Shown: positions 18,800 to 26,888 of the stretch, piece by piece | Position numbering within the stretch: the stretch's first letter is position 1 | Layout of the letters: each line of letters starts with the position of its first letter | NCBI GenBank assembly: GCA_038246645.1 | Contig: JBBRVS010000003.1 | Coordinates: forward strand, 1-64,000 | Reading direction: 5' to 3' | Length of the DNA stretch: 64,000 bases | Source: JAHCHG01 sp038246645 | GTDB lineage: Bacteria; Acidobacteriota; Blastocatellia; Pyrinomonadales; Pyrinomonadaceae | Notes under the pieces: model-generated | The model's database searches: none | The model's input: the letters and a program-made list of their open reading frames with translations, nothing else | Told to the model about the DNA's origin: nothing | Program-made: the position numbers and the translations under genes

Positions 18800-19213
18800 A
18801 TGGGTGAAGTCAGAGTTAAAGTTAAACTTACCAATTCCTACGACATGAGCCGCCGTCAAAGAGGCGAAATCAACGAGGATGAAGTCCGTAAATATGAAGC
18901 TGATGCATTAATTGATACAGGCGCAGTATCTTCGGTTATTCCGGCTAACGTAATGAAAATACTAGGTTTGCTGTCACGCGGCGAACGCGTTGCCGAATAT
19001 GCTGATGGACGTAAAGACATTGTTGACTTAACCGAGCCGATTATTTTTAATATCATCGGACGGGAAACGGAAGAAGGTGCAATGGTTTTGGGCGACGAAG
19101 TTCTTATCGGGCAAACAATTTTAGAAGTCTTGGATTTGCAAGTTGATTGTCGAAATCAAAAGGTTATTCCAAATCCCGCGCATCCCGATCAACCGGTTGT
19201 AAAAATTAAATGA
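18800..19213 (+). CDS. Retropepsin-like (clan AA) aspartic protease family protein
   Basis: 137 residues from ATG 18800, preceded by TGGGAG at the end of the HAD gene. The catalytic signature is ALIDTGAVSSVIP (D-T-G-A), followed by the second conserved Gly-rich strand VLGDEVLIGQTILEVLDL. Single-domain proteins of this kind occur across bacteria and would act as dimers; most have no known substrate. Its stop overlaps the ATG of the next, exported gene (ATGA at 19210), so the two are translationally coupled, which makes a joint function plausible. Confidence 0.85.
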   Translation: MGEVRVKVKLTNSYDMSRRQRGEINEDEVRKYEADALIDTGAVSSVIPANVMKILGLLSRGERVAEYADGRKDIVDLTEPIIFNIIGRETEEGAMVLGDEVLIGQTILEVLDLQVDCRNQKVIPNPAHPDQPVVKIK

Positions 19214-20070
19214 AAAAGTTAAAGGTTTTGTTTTCATCAATAATTTTAGTTTTTCTTTTATTTTCTGCTACATTTTCGCAGGAAAAGGTTGCTGATTTTT
19301 CCGAACAAATAGTTTTTATTGACAAATATCAATTTGAAGAGGAAAAAACCGGAATAAAAAGAATTGTTCAAGCCTATAACTATTTATGTCCAGGCGGTTC
19401 TTCAGTAACTTTGAGTGAAATTTTAGAAATTGACAAAGAGTTAAAAAATCCAAATTTACCAACAGAAGTGCGTATTGAAAAAGAACTTCTGATAAAAAAA
19501 TTAAAAGAAAAGGATTTTCAGGATTATAAAAGATGAGAAAAAATACTTATCGAGCCGATTGCTGCGGAAATTTCAGCTTCGATAAAAGAAATAGAAACTC
19601 GAAACAGTTTGATAATTATATTTGTTGATGAAGTTTACGGATTCGGAAGTTTGTTGTTTTATGAAGAGAAATTGGATATTACACCAGACTTTATAGATTC
19701 ATTTAATGATTCGAAAAAAGATTTCGGGGATGTCGGATTAAATGTTCCGCAAAGTAAGATAGCTTTAATAAATACAGAAAAATTTTACGATAAAGATACA
19801 GGATTAAAACAGTTACTTTTGGAATTCAAAAAAATCGAATCAATTGCAAATAAATCTAATGAAACGCTGACGGAATCTGAAAGATTATTGCGAAAAGACT
19901 ATATTAAATTTTTAGGTAACATCGGAAATGAATTTAAAGAGTTTTCAAAAATTAAAGGTTTTAACGCAGTGTTTGACAGCAGCAGAAAATTACCGCAACA
20001 ATTACAAAATGTTGAATCAACAGATATTACAGAAGAATTCATTCAATACTTTAATAATAAATATCCATAA
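19210..20070 (+). pseudogene. Double OmpH/Skp-like exported protein interrupted by an in-frame TGA
   Basis: A signal peptide (KKLKVLFSSIILVFLLFSATFS) opens a frame that ends at TGA 19534-19536. The same frame then continues without another stop to 20070. Translated through the TGA, the product has two OmpH-like units. The first (IVFIDKYQFEEEKTGIKRIV) crosses the TGA and ends at LDITPDFIDSFN. The second (SKIALINTEKFYDKDTGLKQ) ends at STDITEEFIQYFNN. Because the TGA falls inside the coiled coil of unit 1, a nonsense mutation is the simplest reading. The 3' part alone could perhaps start at a minor codon near 19609, or the TGA could be read through. OmpH/Skp proteins are periplasmic chaperones of outer-membrane proteins. 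Confidence 0.75.
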
Positions 20071-20087
20071 AACACAAGGAGAAATAA

Positions 20088-20573
20088 ATGGCTAACAGAA
20101 CAGCAGTTTTAGAAACGAACAAGGGAACGATAAAATTTGAACTTTTAGAAGAGGACGCGCCGAAAGCGACGGAAAATTTTCGTATTTTGGCGGAGAAAGG
20201 TTATTACGACGGCGTGATTTTTCACCGCGTGATTGAAAATTTTATGATTCAAGGCGGCGACCCGCTCGGCGAAGGTTACGGCGGCGAATCGGCTTGGGGC
20301 GGAAAATTCGACGACGAAATTGATAAAAGTTCCGATCTTTATCAAGGTTCTTACAATAAAGGCACGGTGGCAATGGCAAATTCGGGACCGAATACGAACG
20401 GCTCGCAGTTTTTTATAATGCACATTGATTATCCGCTGCCGCCGAGCTATACGAAATTCGGAAAAGTAATCGAAGGTCAGGACGTAATTGACGAAATCGC
20501 TACGGTCGAAACAAATTCGCGCGACAAACCGGTTGACGCGGTCGTCATGGAAAAGGTTTATATCGAGGAATAA
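20088..20573 (+). CDS. Cyclophilin-type peptidyl-prolyl cis-trans isomerase (cytoplasmic)
   Basis: 161 residues without a signal peptide, preceded by AAGGAG 8 nt before the ATG. Cyclophilin landmarks are visible: YYDGVIFHRVIENFMIQGGDP (catalytic Arg in FHRV), GTVAMANSGPNTNGSQFFI, and KFGKVIEGQDVIDEIA. It speeds proline isomerisation during folding. It follows the broken OmpH gene by 17 nt, and a second, lipoprotein cyclophilin lies 700 nt downstream, giving cytoplasmic and envelope versions in one locus. Confidence 0.95.
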   Translation: MANRTAVLETNKGTIKFELLEEDAPKATENFRILAEKGYYDGVIFHRVIENFMIQGGDPLGEGYGGESAWGGKFDDEIDKSSDLYQGSYNKGTVAMANSGPNTNGSQFFIMHIDYPLPPSYTKFGKVIEGQDVIDEIATVETNSRDKPVDAVVMEKVYIEE

Positions 20574-20577
20574 TTTA

Positions 20578-20769
20578 CAGTTGACAATGGACAGTGGACA
20601 ATTCGTAATGCCTCAATAAAAAGTTACAGATGTTGTTTCAATAAAACGCCTTGATTGAAAATAAAAGACTTACGGGTTTTAAATGAACAAAGAAGTAGTT
20701 CCATAACTTATAGTTGAGGCATTACGACAATTTTTCTTTGATTGTCCGCTGTCCATTGTCAGTTGTCAG
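20578..20769. repeat. Palindromic repeat element between cyclophilin and dtd
   Basis: Left arm 20578-20616 reads CAGTTGACAATGGACAGTGG, then on to CGTAATGCCTCAA. The right arm 20714-20769 is its reverse complement apart from an extra 17 nt. The right end lies 6 nt before the dtd ATG, so the element forms the 5' untranslated region of dtd. No coding content. Probably a non-autonomous mobile or REP-like unit. Confidence 0.7.
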
Positions 20770-20774
20770 TTTTT

Positions 20775-21224
20775 ATGCGCTGCATAATCCAGAGAGTTTC
20801 GCGGGCAAAAGTTACGGTTTCGGGCGAAAAGGTCGGCGAAATCGGTAGAGGAATTTTGATTCTTTTGGGCGTTTCTCGGGAAGATTCGGAAAAAGAAGCC
20901 GATTATCTCCTTGAAAAAACCTTAAATCTGCGGATTTTTGAAGATGCGGAAGACAAAATGAATCTTTCTCTTCTCGACATCAAGGGCGAACTTTTGGTCG
21001 TATCGCAATTTACGCTTTACGGCGACGCGCGCAAAGGTCGGCGACCTTCGTTTATCAAAGCCGGATTGCCCGACGAGGCAAATGCGCTTTATAAACATTT
21101 TGTTAAAGAGGCGCGGAAACAGATCGAAAAGGTCGAAACCGGACGATTTCAAGCGATGATGGATGTCGAACTCGTCAATAATGGTCCGGTAACGATATTG
21201 CTTGACAGCGAAAAGATTTTTTAA
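20775..21224 (+). CDS. dtd: D-aminoacyl-tRNA deacylase
   Basis: Hydrolyses D-amino acids (and glycine mischarged on tRNA-Ala) from tRNA. 149 residues from ATG 20775, beginning with the family start RCIIQRVSRAKVTV. The catalytic motif SQFTLYGDARKGRRPSF and the C-terminal NNGPVTI (Gly-cisPro chiral proofreading loop) are both intact. The start lies 6 nt past a palindromic repeat and has no Shine-Dalgarno, so translation may be weak or depend on an unusual leader. A 14-nt gap separates it from the lipoprotein cyclophilin. Confidence 0.95.
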   Translation: MRCIIQRVSRAKVTVSGEKVGEIGRGILILLGVSREDSEKEADYLLEKTLNLRIFEDAEDKMNLSLLDIKGELLVVSQFTLYGDARKGRRPSFIKAGLPDEANALYKHFVKEARKQIEKVETGRFQAMMDVELVNNGPVTILLDSEKIF

Positions 21225-21238
21225 TATTAAAACACTTT

Positions 21239-21877
21239 ATGAAACAGAAAATTTCAATTTTATTTATAATTTTAACGGCAGTTTTTTTTATTGCCTGCAA
21301 TCAGACAAATTCTTCAAATTCCAATTCAAAAACTGCGGAAACTCCTTCGGAGGTCAAAAAAGGCGTTGCACCCGTTGCCGATAATGAGATTGCGGTAATT
21401 GAGATGGAAAACCCCGCCGCTTTCGGGACGGTCAAGATCGAACTTTATTCAAATATCGCGCCGCAGATGGTTACGCGCTTCAAGGAACTTGCCAGAGAAG
21501 GATTTTTCAACGGCACTTCTTTTCACCGCATCAATCAATCGGTAATTCAGGGCGGCGATCCCTTGTCAAAGGACAATGATCCGAGCAATGACGGCACGGG
21601 CGGTTCAAACAAACCGGACGTTCCGGCTGAATTTTCCGATATTCCTTACGATGTGGGAATCATCGGCGCGGCTCGCGGGCAGAGCGAAAATTCCGCTAAT
21701 TCACAATTTTTTATCACCTTAAAACGCGAACCCGGATTTGATAATAAATATACGATCTTCGGCAAAGTCATCGAAGGAATGAGCAACGTCCGAACAATCG
21801 CCGGAGTGACGCCGAAACAAGGTGAACGACCGATGGAAAATGTTGTGATTAAAAGCGTTACAATACAGGCGAAATAA
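21239..21877 (+). CDS. Cyclophilin-type peptidyl-prolyl isomerase, lipoprotein
   Basis: 212 residues. A signal peptide with a lipobox (VFFIAC, lipidated Cys20) is followed by an Asn/Ser-rich spacer (NQTNSSNSNSK) and a complete cyclophilin domain. This includes FFNGTSFHRINQSVIQGGDP with the catalytic Arg, IGAARGQSENSANSQFFI, and YTIFGKVIEGMSNVRTIA. It is therefore an envelope-anchored foldase, complementing the cytoplasmic paralogue upstream. Whether the lipoprotein ends up in the inner or outer membrane cannot be told. Confidence 0.94.
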   Translation: MKQKISILFIILTAVFFIACNQTNSSNSNSKTAETPSEVKKGVAPVADNEIAVIEMENPAAFGTVKIELYSNIAPQMVTRFKELAREGFFNGTSFHRINQSVIQGGDPLSKDNDPSNDGTGGSNKPDVPAEFSDIPYDVGIIGAARGQSENSANSQFFITLKREPGFDNKYTIFGKVIEGMSNVRTIAGVTPKQGERPMENVVIKSVTIQAK

Positions 21878-21879
21878 AG

Positions 21880-22034
21880 AAAGTTTAAAAGTGAAAAGGT
21901 GAAAAGGTTTAAAAGTAAAAAAGTTTTTCTTGATTTGTAAACAGTTTTGGTTAACGTCAAAGTTTTCTTGATTTTACTAAATTTAAAACCGAAACTACCA
22001 AAAACTTTTTCACATTTTCACTTTTAAACCTTTG
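21880..22034. repeat. GTGAAAAAG-family inverted repeat, copy 1
   Basis: The left arm around 21880-21925 is built of AAAGTTTAAAAGTGAAAAGG-type units. The right arm around 22000-22034 is the complement (TTTTTCACATTTTCACTTTT). It lies between the lipoprotein cyclophilin and tRNA-Arg. Related copies are at 24888-25033, 46264-46384 and 47635-47773. Confidence 0.6.
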
Positions 22035-22063
22035 TCCTAAACAATTGACATTATGTAGTTTAT

Positions 22064-22136
22064 GCTCGCGTAGCTCAGTGGATAGAGTGCTTCCCTCCGA
22101 AGGAAGAAGCCGCAGGTTCGAATCCCGCCGCGAGTA
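22064..22136 (+). tRNA. tRNA-Arg (anticodon CCG)
   Basis: 73 nt folding as a standard cloverleaf. The acceptor pairs GCTCGCG with CGCGAGT. The D arm GCTC/GAGT, the anticodon stem CTTCC/GGAAG with loop CTCCGAA (anticodon CCG, reading CGG), and the T arm GCAGG-TTCGAAT-CCCGC follow. The discriminator is A and CCA is not encoded. Two deviations are visible: a G-U pair at 1-72 and an A-C mismatch in the T stem (51-63). The gene is followed by a T-rich stretch. The methyltransferase gene begins 20 nt after it, so the two may share a transcript. Confidence 0.93.
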
Positions 22137-22155
22137 TTTTTTAATTTTAAAGATT

Positions 22156-22953
22156 TTGAAAATCACCAGCCGCGACAATCAGAGATTGAAACAGGCAAGA
22201 AAAGTGCGCGACGGCAAGATCAAAGACTCGGTTTTTGTCGAAGGCATTCGGCTTACCGAAGAAACTTTGCGCTCCGATGTGGTGATTACGGAAGTTTTTT
22301 TTGCTGAAACTTTTGCCGAAAACGAACGCGGAAAAAGTTTGTTGGATAAATTTTCAACTTTTGAAACCGATATTTTTGAAGTATCCGACCAAATTTTCGG
22401 TTCGCTTTCCGACACAAAAAATTCTCAGGGCGTTGTTTTAATTGCCGAAAAACCTCAAACCGGAAAAGAAAAAATCGAAGCGAATATAACAAAGGATTTT
22501 CAACTCGTTTTGCTGCTTCACGAAGTAAATAATCCGAGTAATCTTGGCGCGATCTTGCGGACGGCTGAAGCTGCGGGAGTTGGCGGCGTTATTTTAACTA
22601 AAAATTCGGCAAATGCTTTTTCGCCAAAGACCGTGCGAGCTTCGATGGGCGCAGTTTTTCGTGTTCCGATTTGGGAAAATGCGGATTTTTCGGAAGTTTT
22701 GAGCTGGGCAAAAAATAATTATCTTCAATCAATTTGTGCTGATGTCAGAGCGGAAAAAAGTTATACGGAAATTAACTGGAAAAAACAACGCCTTTTAATT
22801 TTCGGTTCTGAAGCGCACGGTTTGAATTTAACGGAAAGAAACGAAATCGAGGAAAGTCTTGTAATTCCGATGGAAAACGAGGTCGAAAGCCTGAATCTGG
22901 CAGTTTCCTGCGGAATAATTTTATTTGAAGCAAAACGGCAGAGAGAAAATTGA
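22156..22953 (+). CDS. TrmH/SpoU-family RNA 2'-O-methyltransferase
   Basis: SPOUT enzyme methylating a ribose in rRNA or tRNA with S-adenosylmethionine. The N-terminal substrate-binding part (FVEGIRLTEETLRS) is followed by the three SPOUT motifs: LHEVNNPSNLGAILRTAEAAG, RLLIFGSEAHGLN and VIPMENEVESLNLAVSCGI, which form the trefoil knot. The frame is open back through the tRNA, but no ATG lies between; the most credible start is TTG 22156 (LKITSRDNQRLKQ), giving 265 residues. Whether the target is 23S rRNA (RlmB/TsnR type) or tRNA cannot be decided here. Confidence 0.9.
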   Translation: MKITSRDNQRLKQARKVRDGKIKDSVFVEGIRLTEETLRSDVVITEVFFAETFAENERGKSLLDKFSTFETDIFEVSDQIFGSLSDTKNSQGVVLIAEKPQTGKEKIEANITKDFQLVLLLHEVNNPSNLGAILRTAEAAGVGGVILTKNSANAFSPKTVRASMGAVFRVPIWENADFSEVLSWAKNNYLQSICADVRAEKSYTEINWKKQRLLIFGSEAHGLNLTERNEIEESLVIPMENEVESLNLAVSCGIILFEAKRQREN

Positions 22954-23096
22954 CCGGAGCGCAAAGACTGGATCGCAGACAGCCTGTCTGCATGAGTGCG
23001 CTAGCACGAACAAGCGTTTGGTAAAATTAAGTTTATTGCGAACAGAGGATTTTTCGCGCTTTGCGTTCAGGCAGACAGGCTGTCTGCGTTCCGGTC
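22952..23096. repeat. Palindromic repeat family A, copy 1
   Basis: Lies between the convergent methyltransferase and PP2C genes. The outer arms GACCGGA.CGCAGACAG and GCAGACAGGCTGTCTGCG..CCGGTC are inverted, each containing the near-palindrome GCAGACAG(C/G)CTGTCTGC. The left arm has a 13-nt insert (GCAAAGACTGGAT). The internal block 23020-23065 closely matches 26804-26850, defining a two-copy family. Confidence 0.75.
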
Positions 23097-23099
23097 TTT

Positions 23100-24758
23100 T
23101 TATTGATTATTTCCGCCGCTGTTAGTATTTGTATTTTCTTCCGCACCGTTTATCGGCATTTCTGAATTTGCTCTTGCTTTTTTCAGCTCGTCGGAAAACA
23201 TTTTTTGCGCGTTCGGGTTTTCAATAATGGCAAGATAAGCGGCAATATCGTTGGCTATAACATCCGCATTTGCAAAGTCGGTTTCGTCTAATTTGTTTCT
23301 TGCTTCTTCAAATGCTTTTTTAGCTTCAGGATATTTTTCGGTCAGCATATAGGCGCGCCCCAAAAGAAAATAATCTTCGGCATCGCGCGGAGTTGTTGCA
23401 TTTTTTGCAATGAAATCAGCCGGATTATCATCGAGACTTCGCCTCAAATTTTCTAATGAAGACATTGAAATATCTTCAGTTTTATCAGGCGGCGGCGGAA
23501 CAACGGCGGTTGGGACGGCTGTTTGCATAAAAATCCAAATCGCGCCCGCGCCGATAATAAATCCGATAAAAAATGTAAAAAAACCGAACAGAAATTTACC
23601 CAAACCGCTGTTTTCTTCAACTTCGACAACCTGTTGATACGGCTTACTTTCATATTCCTTGACGGTCGGCGGCGAAGGTTGCGGAGCAATTTCAGCCGGT
23701 TGTTCAACAATTGGCGGCTGTTCGATTATTTCTTCGGGTTCGGTATAGGAAATGTCTTCCTGATATTCATAGACCGGCTCGGATTCGTCTATTTCTTCCC
23801 GTACCGGATTGGAAAATTGATGTTCGGTAACTTCTAATTCGATTGGCGGAAGATTTTCCGAAACGGGCATTGTTAATTGCTGCGTCGGAATTTCATCATC
23901 GAGTTCCAAAATATTGGAAGGTTCATTTGCCGCAGCCACAGGAGTTCGAGCCGAAGCAACCGTTGATTCTTCAATATCGTATCTGACGGGCGGTTGTCCG
24001 TTTCCGGCAACCATATTGGAAACTCTGGCAATGACGGCGGTTAAATTATCTTCCGCGCCGCGTTCATAGCAAATTTCCTTCATTTTTTGACAAAGCACTG
24101 AGGGACTGTCCTTAGAAACCAGTAATTCGCGCAGTTCAAAATCGTCAATATGGCGCGTAATGCCGTCCGAACAAATCAGAAACGTCGTGTTCGGGTCGAA
24201 CATAATCGTTTTCATATCAACTTCGACAACGCTGTCTGCGCCGAGCGCGCGGGAAATTATATTTCGGCTCGGATGATTGGCGGCTTGGGCGACCGTCATC
24301 CGTCCGGCGCGAACTTCTTCTTCAACGACCGAATGATCGTTCGTTTCACGATAAAGATTTCCTTTTTCGTCCAGCCGATACAGCCTCGAATCACCGACGT
24401 GTCCGATTGTTCCGATGTTTCCCGATAGATGCAGGGCGACGACGGTAGTTGCCATTGTTGAAAGTTGCGGCAAATCTTGCGACATCTGATAAATTGCGGA
24501 ATTAGCGCGTTCGATGGCAATTCTCATCAATTGTTCGGCATCTTCATTCGGTTTCAGATTATTAAACGCTTCGCCCAGGATTTCCATCGCCATCTGCGAA
24601 GCGACATCACCGGCTTGGGCGCCGCCAACTCCGTCAGCAACGGCAAAAAGCCCTTTCAAATTTAATTCTAAATATGAATCCTCGTTATTCGGACGTTTTT
24701 TGCTAAGTCCCCGGTCGGAAATAGAAGCCGAATCAATTTTAAAATTATTTTCCCTCAT
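23100..24758 (-). CDS. PP2C-family Ser/Thr protein phosphatase with transmembrane and C-terminal helical domain
   Basis: 552 residues. The PPM catalytic domain spans residues 1-250 with the metal-binding motifs SKKRPNNEDSY, FAVADGVGGAQAGD, GHVGDSRLYRL, CSDGITRHI and ERGAEDNLTAV. A Pro/Glu-rich linker (about 250-385) leads to one membrane helix (FLFGFFTFFIGFIIGAGAIWIF, about 393-415) and an extracytoplasmic TPR-like tail (DYFLLGRAYMLTEKYPEAKKAF) ending in an Asn/Gly-rich stretch. The layout parallels PstP of actinobacteria. It is the last gene of the FHA-PBP-SEDS cluster and probably dephosphorylates kinase targets in cell growth. The opposing kinase candidate is at 36117. Confidence 0.93.
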   Translation of the reverse strand: MRENNFKIDSASISDRGLSKKRPNNEDSYLELNLKGLFAVADGVGGAQAGDVASQMAMEILGEAFNNLKPNEDAEQLMRIAIERANSAIYQMSQDLPQLSTMATTVVALHLSGNIGTIGHVGDSRLYRLDEKGNLYRETNDHSVVEEEVRAGRMTVAQAANHPSRNIISRALGADSVVEVDMKTIMFDPNTTFLICSDGITRHIDDFELRELLVSKDSPSVLCQKMKEICYERGAEDNLTAVIARVSNMVAGNGQPPVRYDIEESTVASARTPVAAANEPSNILELDDEIPTQQLTMPVSENLPPIELEVTEHQFSNPVREEIDESEPVYEYQEDISYTEPEEIIEQPPIVEQPAEIAPQPSPPTVKEYESKPYQQVVEVEENSGLGKFLFGFFTFFIGFIIGAGAIWIFMQTAVPTAVVPPPPDKTEDISMSSLENLRRSLDDNPADFIAKNATTPRDAEDYFLLGRAYMLTEKYPEAKKAFEEARNKLDETDFANADVIANDIAAYLAIIENPNAQKMFSDELKKARANSEMPINGAEENTNTNSGGNNQ

Positions 24759-24887
24759 TTAAATTTCTCCGCAATTTATTTGAATTTATGTGAAAAACCC
24801 GTGTTACAGAATAGAACTTTAATGTTAGAAAACCAAATGTTTAACAGTTGTTTTTTGTAAATAATCCGGTCGGATTATTCAGAATTA

Positions 24888-25033
24888 GTGAAAAAGTGAA
24901 AGCGTGAAAATGTTAAAAAGTTTATTTTGTTTGATAAACAAACCTTTTCCGGTAAATTCCGTTTATTAAAAAAAACCGCAAACTGATAATATCAGACATT
25001 TTTCCACATTTTCACTTTTAAACTTTTTCACCG
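24888..25033. repeat. GTGAAAAAG-family inverted repeat, copy 2
   Basis: Left arm GTGAAAAAGTGAAAGCGTG from 24888 and right arm TTTCACTTTTAAACTTTTTC ending near 25033 are inverted copies. It fills most of the 290-nt gap between the PP2C gene and the SEDS gene, both on the minus strand. No coding content is seen in the rest of the gap. Confidence 0.6.
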
Positions 25034-25049
25034 TTAAACCAACCCCTAA

Positions 25050-26732
25050 TCACGAAACGTCGAATTCCCCGTTTGCCGGACTATTTTCCCTGTCAACCGC
25101 GTTGCGATGCGAAAAAGCCATGAGCATTCCGAGCATTACGAAACTCGTAATCAGAGAAAAACCGCCGTGGCTGACGAACGGCAGAGTGATTCCGGTCATC
25201 GGCAGAGCGCGTGTGATGCCGCCCATATTTACCAAAGCCTGAAATCCGATAAAAGCCGCTAAGCCGACTGCGCAGAGTTTGCTGAACATATCACGCGCAT
25301 CGAGTGCGGTTCTAACTCCTGCATTAACAAAGATTAACAGCGCAAAGATAATTAACAAACCGCCGAAAAGTCCGAGTTCTTCGGCAAGCGCGGCGTAAAT
25401 ATAATCGGAATCGGCAACCGGAATCAGTTCGACAAAACCCAGACCCAGACCTCTTCCGGTCGTTCCGCCCGAAGCCAAACCGAAGGTCGCCTGCGCCGGC
25501 TGAAACGCCAGAATATCAAACCACGCATCAATATTGATCGAGCGTTGAAGATTCGGATCTTCTTCGAGCATCTGCGGCAGATTCGGGTCTTTTTCGACAA
25601 GCTTTTTATAATAATTGTCGTAATCTGCTTTCCACCAGGAAGTTTCCGGTGTCGGCGGATTAAAGCCGTCGAGCCACAGATGAAAACGCTGCTGAATTCT
25701 GTTCGGCAAAACTGTTTTGACGGGTTTCGATAAAGTCGGCAGAAGCGGAATTTTTTCCTGCGTTTTATCCGGCAAAGCCCCGACAACCAGAACGCTGACG
25801 AGCAAAGCAACACTTCCGACCAGAACAAATCTCTGCGGAAGCCGGCGCACCGCAATTAAAAAAAGCGTGGCATAAACCGAGCTGAAAACCATCATCTGCC
25901 CGAAATCCTTTAAAACGAAAAACGGAACAAACGGCAAAACCGCCATAAAGACAAGCGGAACGACATCTTTCGCCCGAGGTATACCCCAATATGTCCGCGC
26001 CAGATTTTTATACAGAACCGAGAGAATCGCCGCAAAGCCGATTAAAAACGGGATTTTAGACGGCTCCCACGGAGTCATATTGCCGATGGATTTTCCTGCG
26101 CTCGAAGTGATCGCCGCGAGCAGGAGCGGCACGAGAGTCAGCAAGACGAGCAGAAATCCGTTTTTCTGCAAAAGATTTAAAACATCGTCGCGCCTCGTTA
26201 GAATCAATGCACCGATAAAACAGGCGATTGCCATTAAAGGAATAATCGTTTTGCCGGAAAGAAAAACGTCCGTTAAATCTTCATTCGCCGGACGCGGCGT
26301 TTCTGTCGAAAGATCAACCGGCGAAGGCGGTGTTGCGGGCAAACCCATCATTTGTTTCTTTTCCGCCGAATAATTCTCCTGAATATAATGCAATTGCAAA
26401 GTCTTGATTTTTGCCTGTCGCGCTTCGGCTTTATCCTTTCGCGAAGTGTATTCGGGATCGGAAAAAAGTCTGTATTGCACGGTTAAACCGATGGAAAAAA
26501 GCAAAACCGCCGAAGTGTAAAGTGTCCAATTTCCCTTATATTTCGCAAAACGCGCCAGAAAAACCGGCAAAAATGCCAGAATTAAAAGTAAAACGATATT
26601 TCGCCCGCCGGTCAGCCAGGAAGTTTCATAACCGCGAATCAATGCACCGTAATATACGGAATAATGCGCGATTGCCGTGATGACGGCAATTAAGATCAGA
26701 ATCAAGAAATGTGTTGATGCGCGGCTTTTCAT
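25050..26732 (-). CDS. SEDS-family peptidoglycan glycosyltransferase (FtsW/RodA-like)
   Basis: 560 residues from ATG 26732; the frame extends upstream only into a repeat element. It polymerises lipid II into glycan at the inner membrane, working with a class B PBP. About ten or more hydrophobic helices are visible. The C-terminal half shows SEDS marks: FVLKDFGQMMVFSSVY, LAEELGLFGG and TGITLPFVSHGGFSL. The N-terminal part is unusual: two helices followed by a roughly 70-residue soluble loop (ARQAKIKTLQLHYIQENYSAEKKQ) before the next helix. It sits directly downstream of the PBP gene, the expected partner. RodA is favoured over FtsW from this context, but not proven. Confidence 0.93.
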   Translation of the reverse strand: MKSRASTHFLILILIAVITAIAHYSVYYGALIRGYETSWLTGGRNIVLLLILAFLPVFLARFAKYKGNWTLYTSAVLLFSIGLTVQYRLFSDPEYTSRKDKAEARQAKIKTLQLHYIQENYSAEKKQMMGLPATPPSPVDLSTETPRPANEDLTDVFLSGKTIIPLMAIACFIGALILTRRDDVLNLLQKNGFLLVLLTLVPLLLAAITSSAGKSIGNMTPWEPSKIPFLIGFAAILSVLYKNLARTYWGIPRAKDVVPLVFMAVLPFVPFFVLKDFGQMMVFSSVYATLFLIAVRRLPQRFVLVGSVALLVSVLVVGALPDKTQEKIPLLPTLSKPVKTVLPNRIQQRFHLWLDGFNPPTPETSWWKADYDNYYKKLVEKDPNLPQMLEEDPNLQRSINIDAWFDILAFQPAQATFGLASGGTTGRGLGLGFVELIPVADSDYIYAALAEELGLFGGLLIIFALLIFVNAGVRTALDARDMFSKLCAVGLAAFIGFQALVNMGGITRALPMTGITLPFVSHGGFSLITSFVMLGMLMAFSHRNAVDRENSPANGEFDVS

Positions 26733-26740
26733 ATAATTAA

Positions 26741-26886
26741 AGAATGCGGACTTGAGTGCAAGCGGCTCGCTTGCACTGTCGCAGAAGCGGCGGAATGGCG
26801 TTCGGTTAAAATGAAGTTTATTGCAATCATAGACTTTTTCGCGCTTTGCGCTCATTGCAAACGGGTACGCCCCGCGCTCAGGACAT
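26741..26886. repeat. Palindromic repeat family A, copy 2
   Basis: Fills the gap between the SEDS and PBP genes. The block 26804-26850 (AAAATGAAGTTTATTGCAAT onwards to TTCGCGCTTTGCG) matches 23020-23065 of copy 1 at most positions. An inner hairpin GTGCAAGCG/CGCTTGCAC (26757-26777) replaces the GCAGACAG palindrome of copy 1, so the ends differ while the core is shared. Confidence 0.7.
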
Positions 26887-26888
26887 TT

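Noticed and set aside
19534..19536. Selenocysteine insertion at the in-frame TGA of the OmpH-like gene
   Set aside because: OmpH proteins have no catalytic Cys/Sec at this coiled-coil position, only a 4-bp stem follows the TGA, and the glutathione peroxidase in this window uses Cys. UGA is a normal stop for many genes here, so reassignment is also excluded.
22045..22155. Upstream ATG for the methyltransferase that would read through the tRNA
   Set aside because: It would translate the tRNA-Arg sequence; the family start pattern begins at the TTG after the tRNA.
26733..26855. N-terminal extension of the SEDS protein
   Set aside because: The extra residues are encoded by the palindromic repeat; ATG 26732 begins the first membrane helix region.
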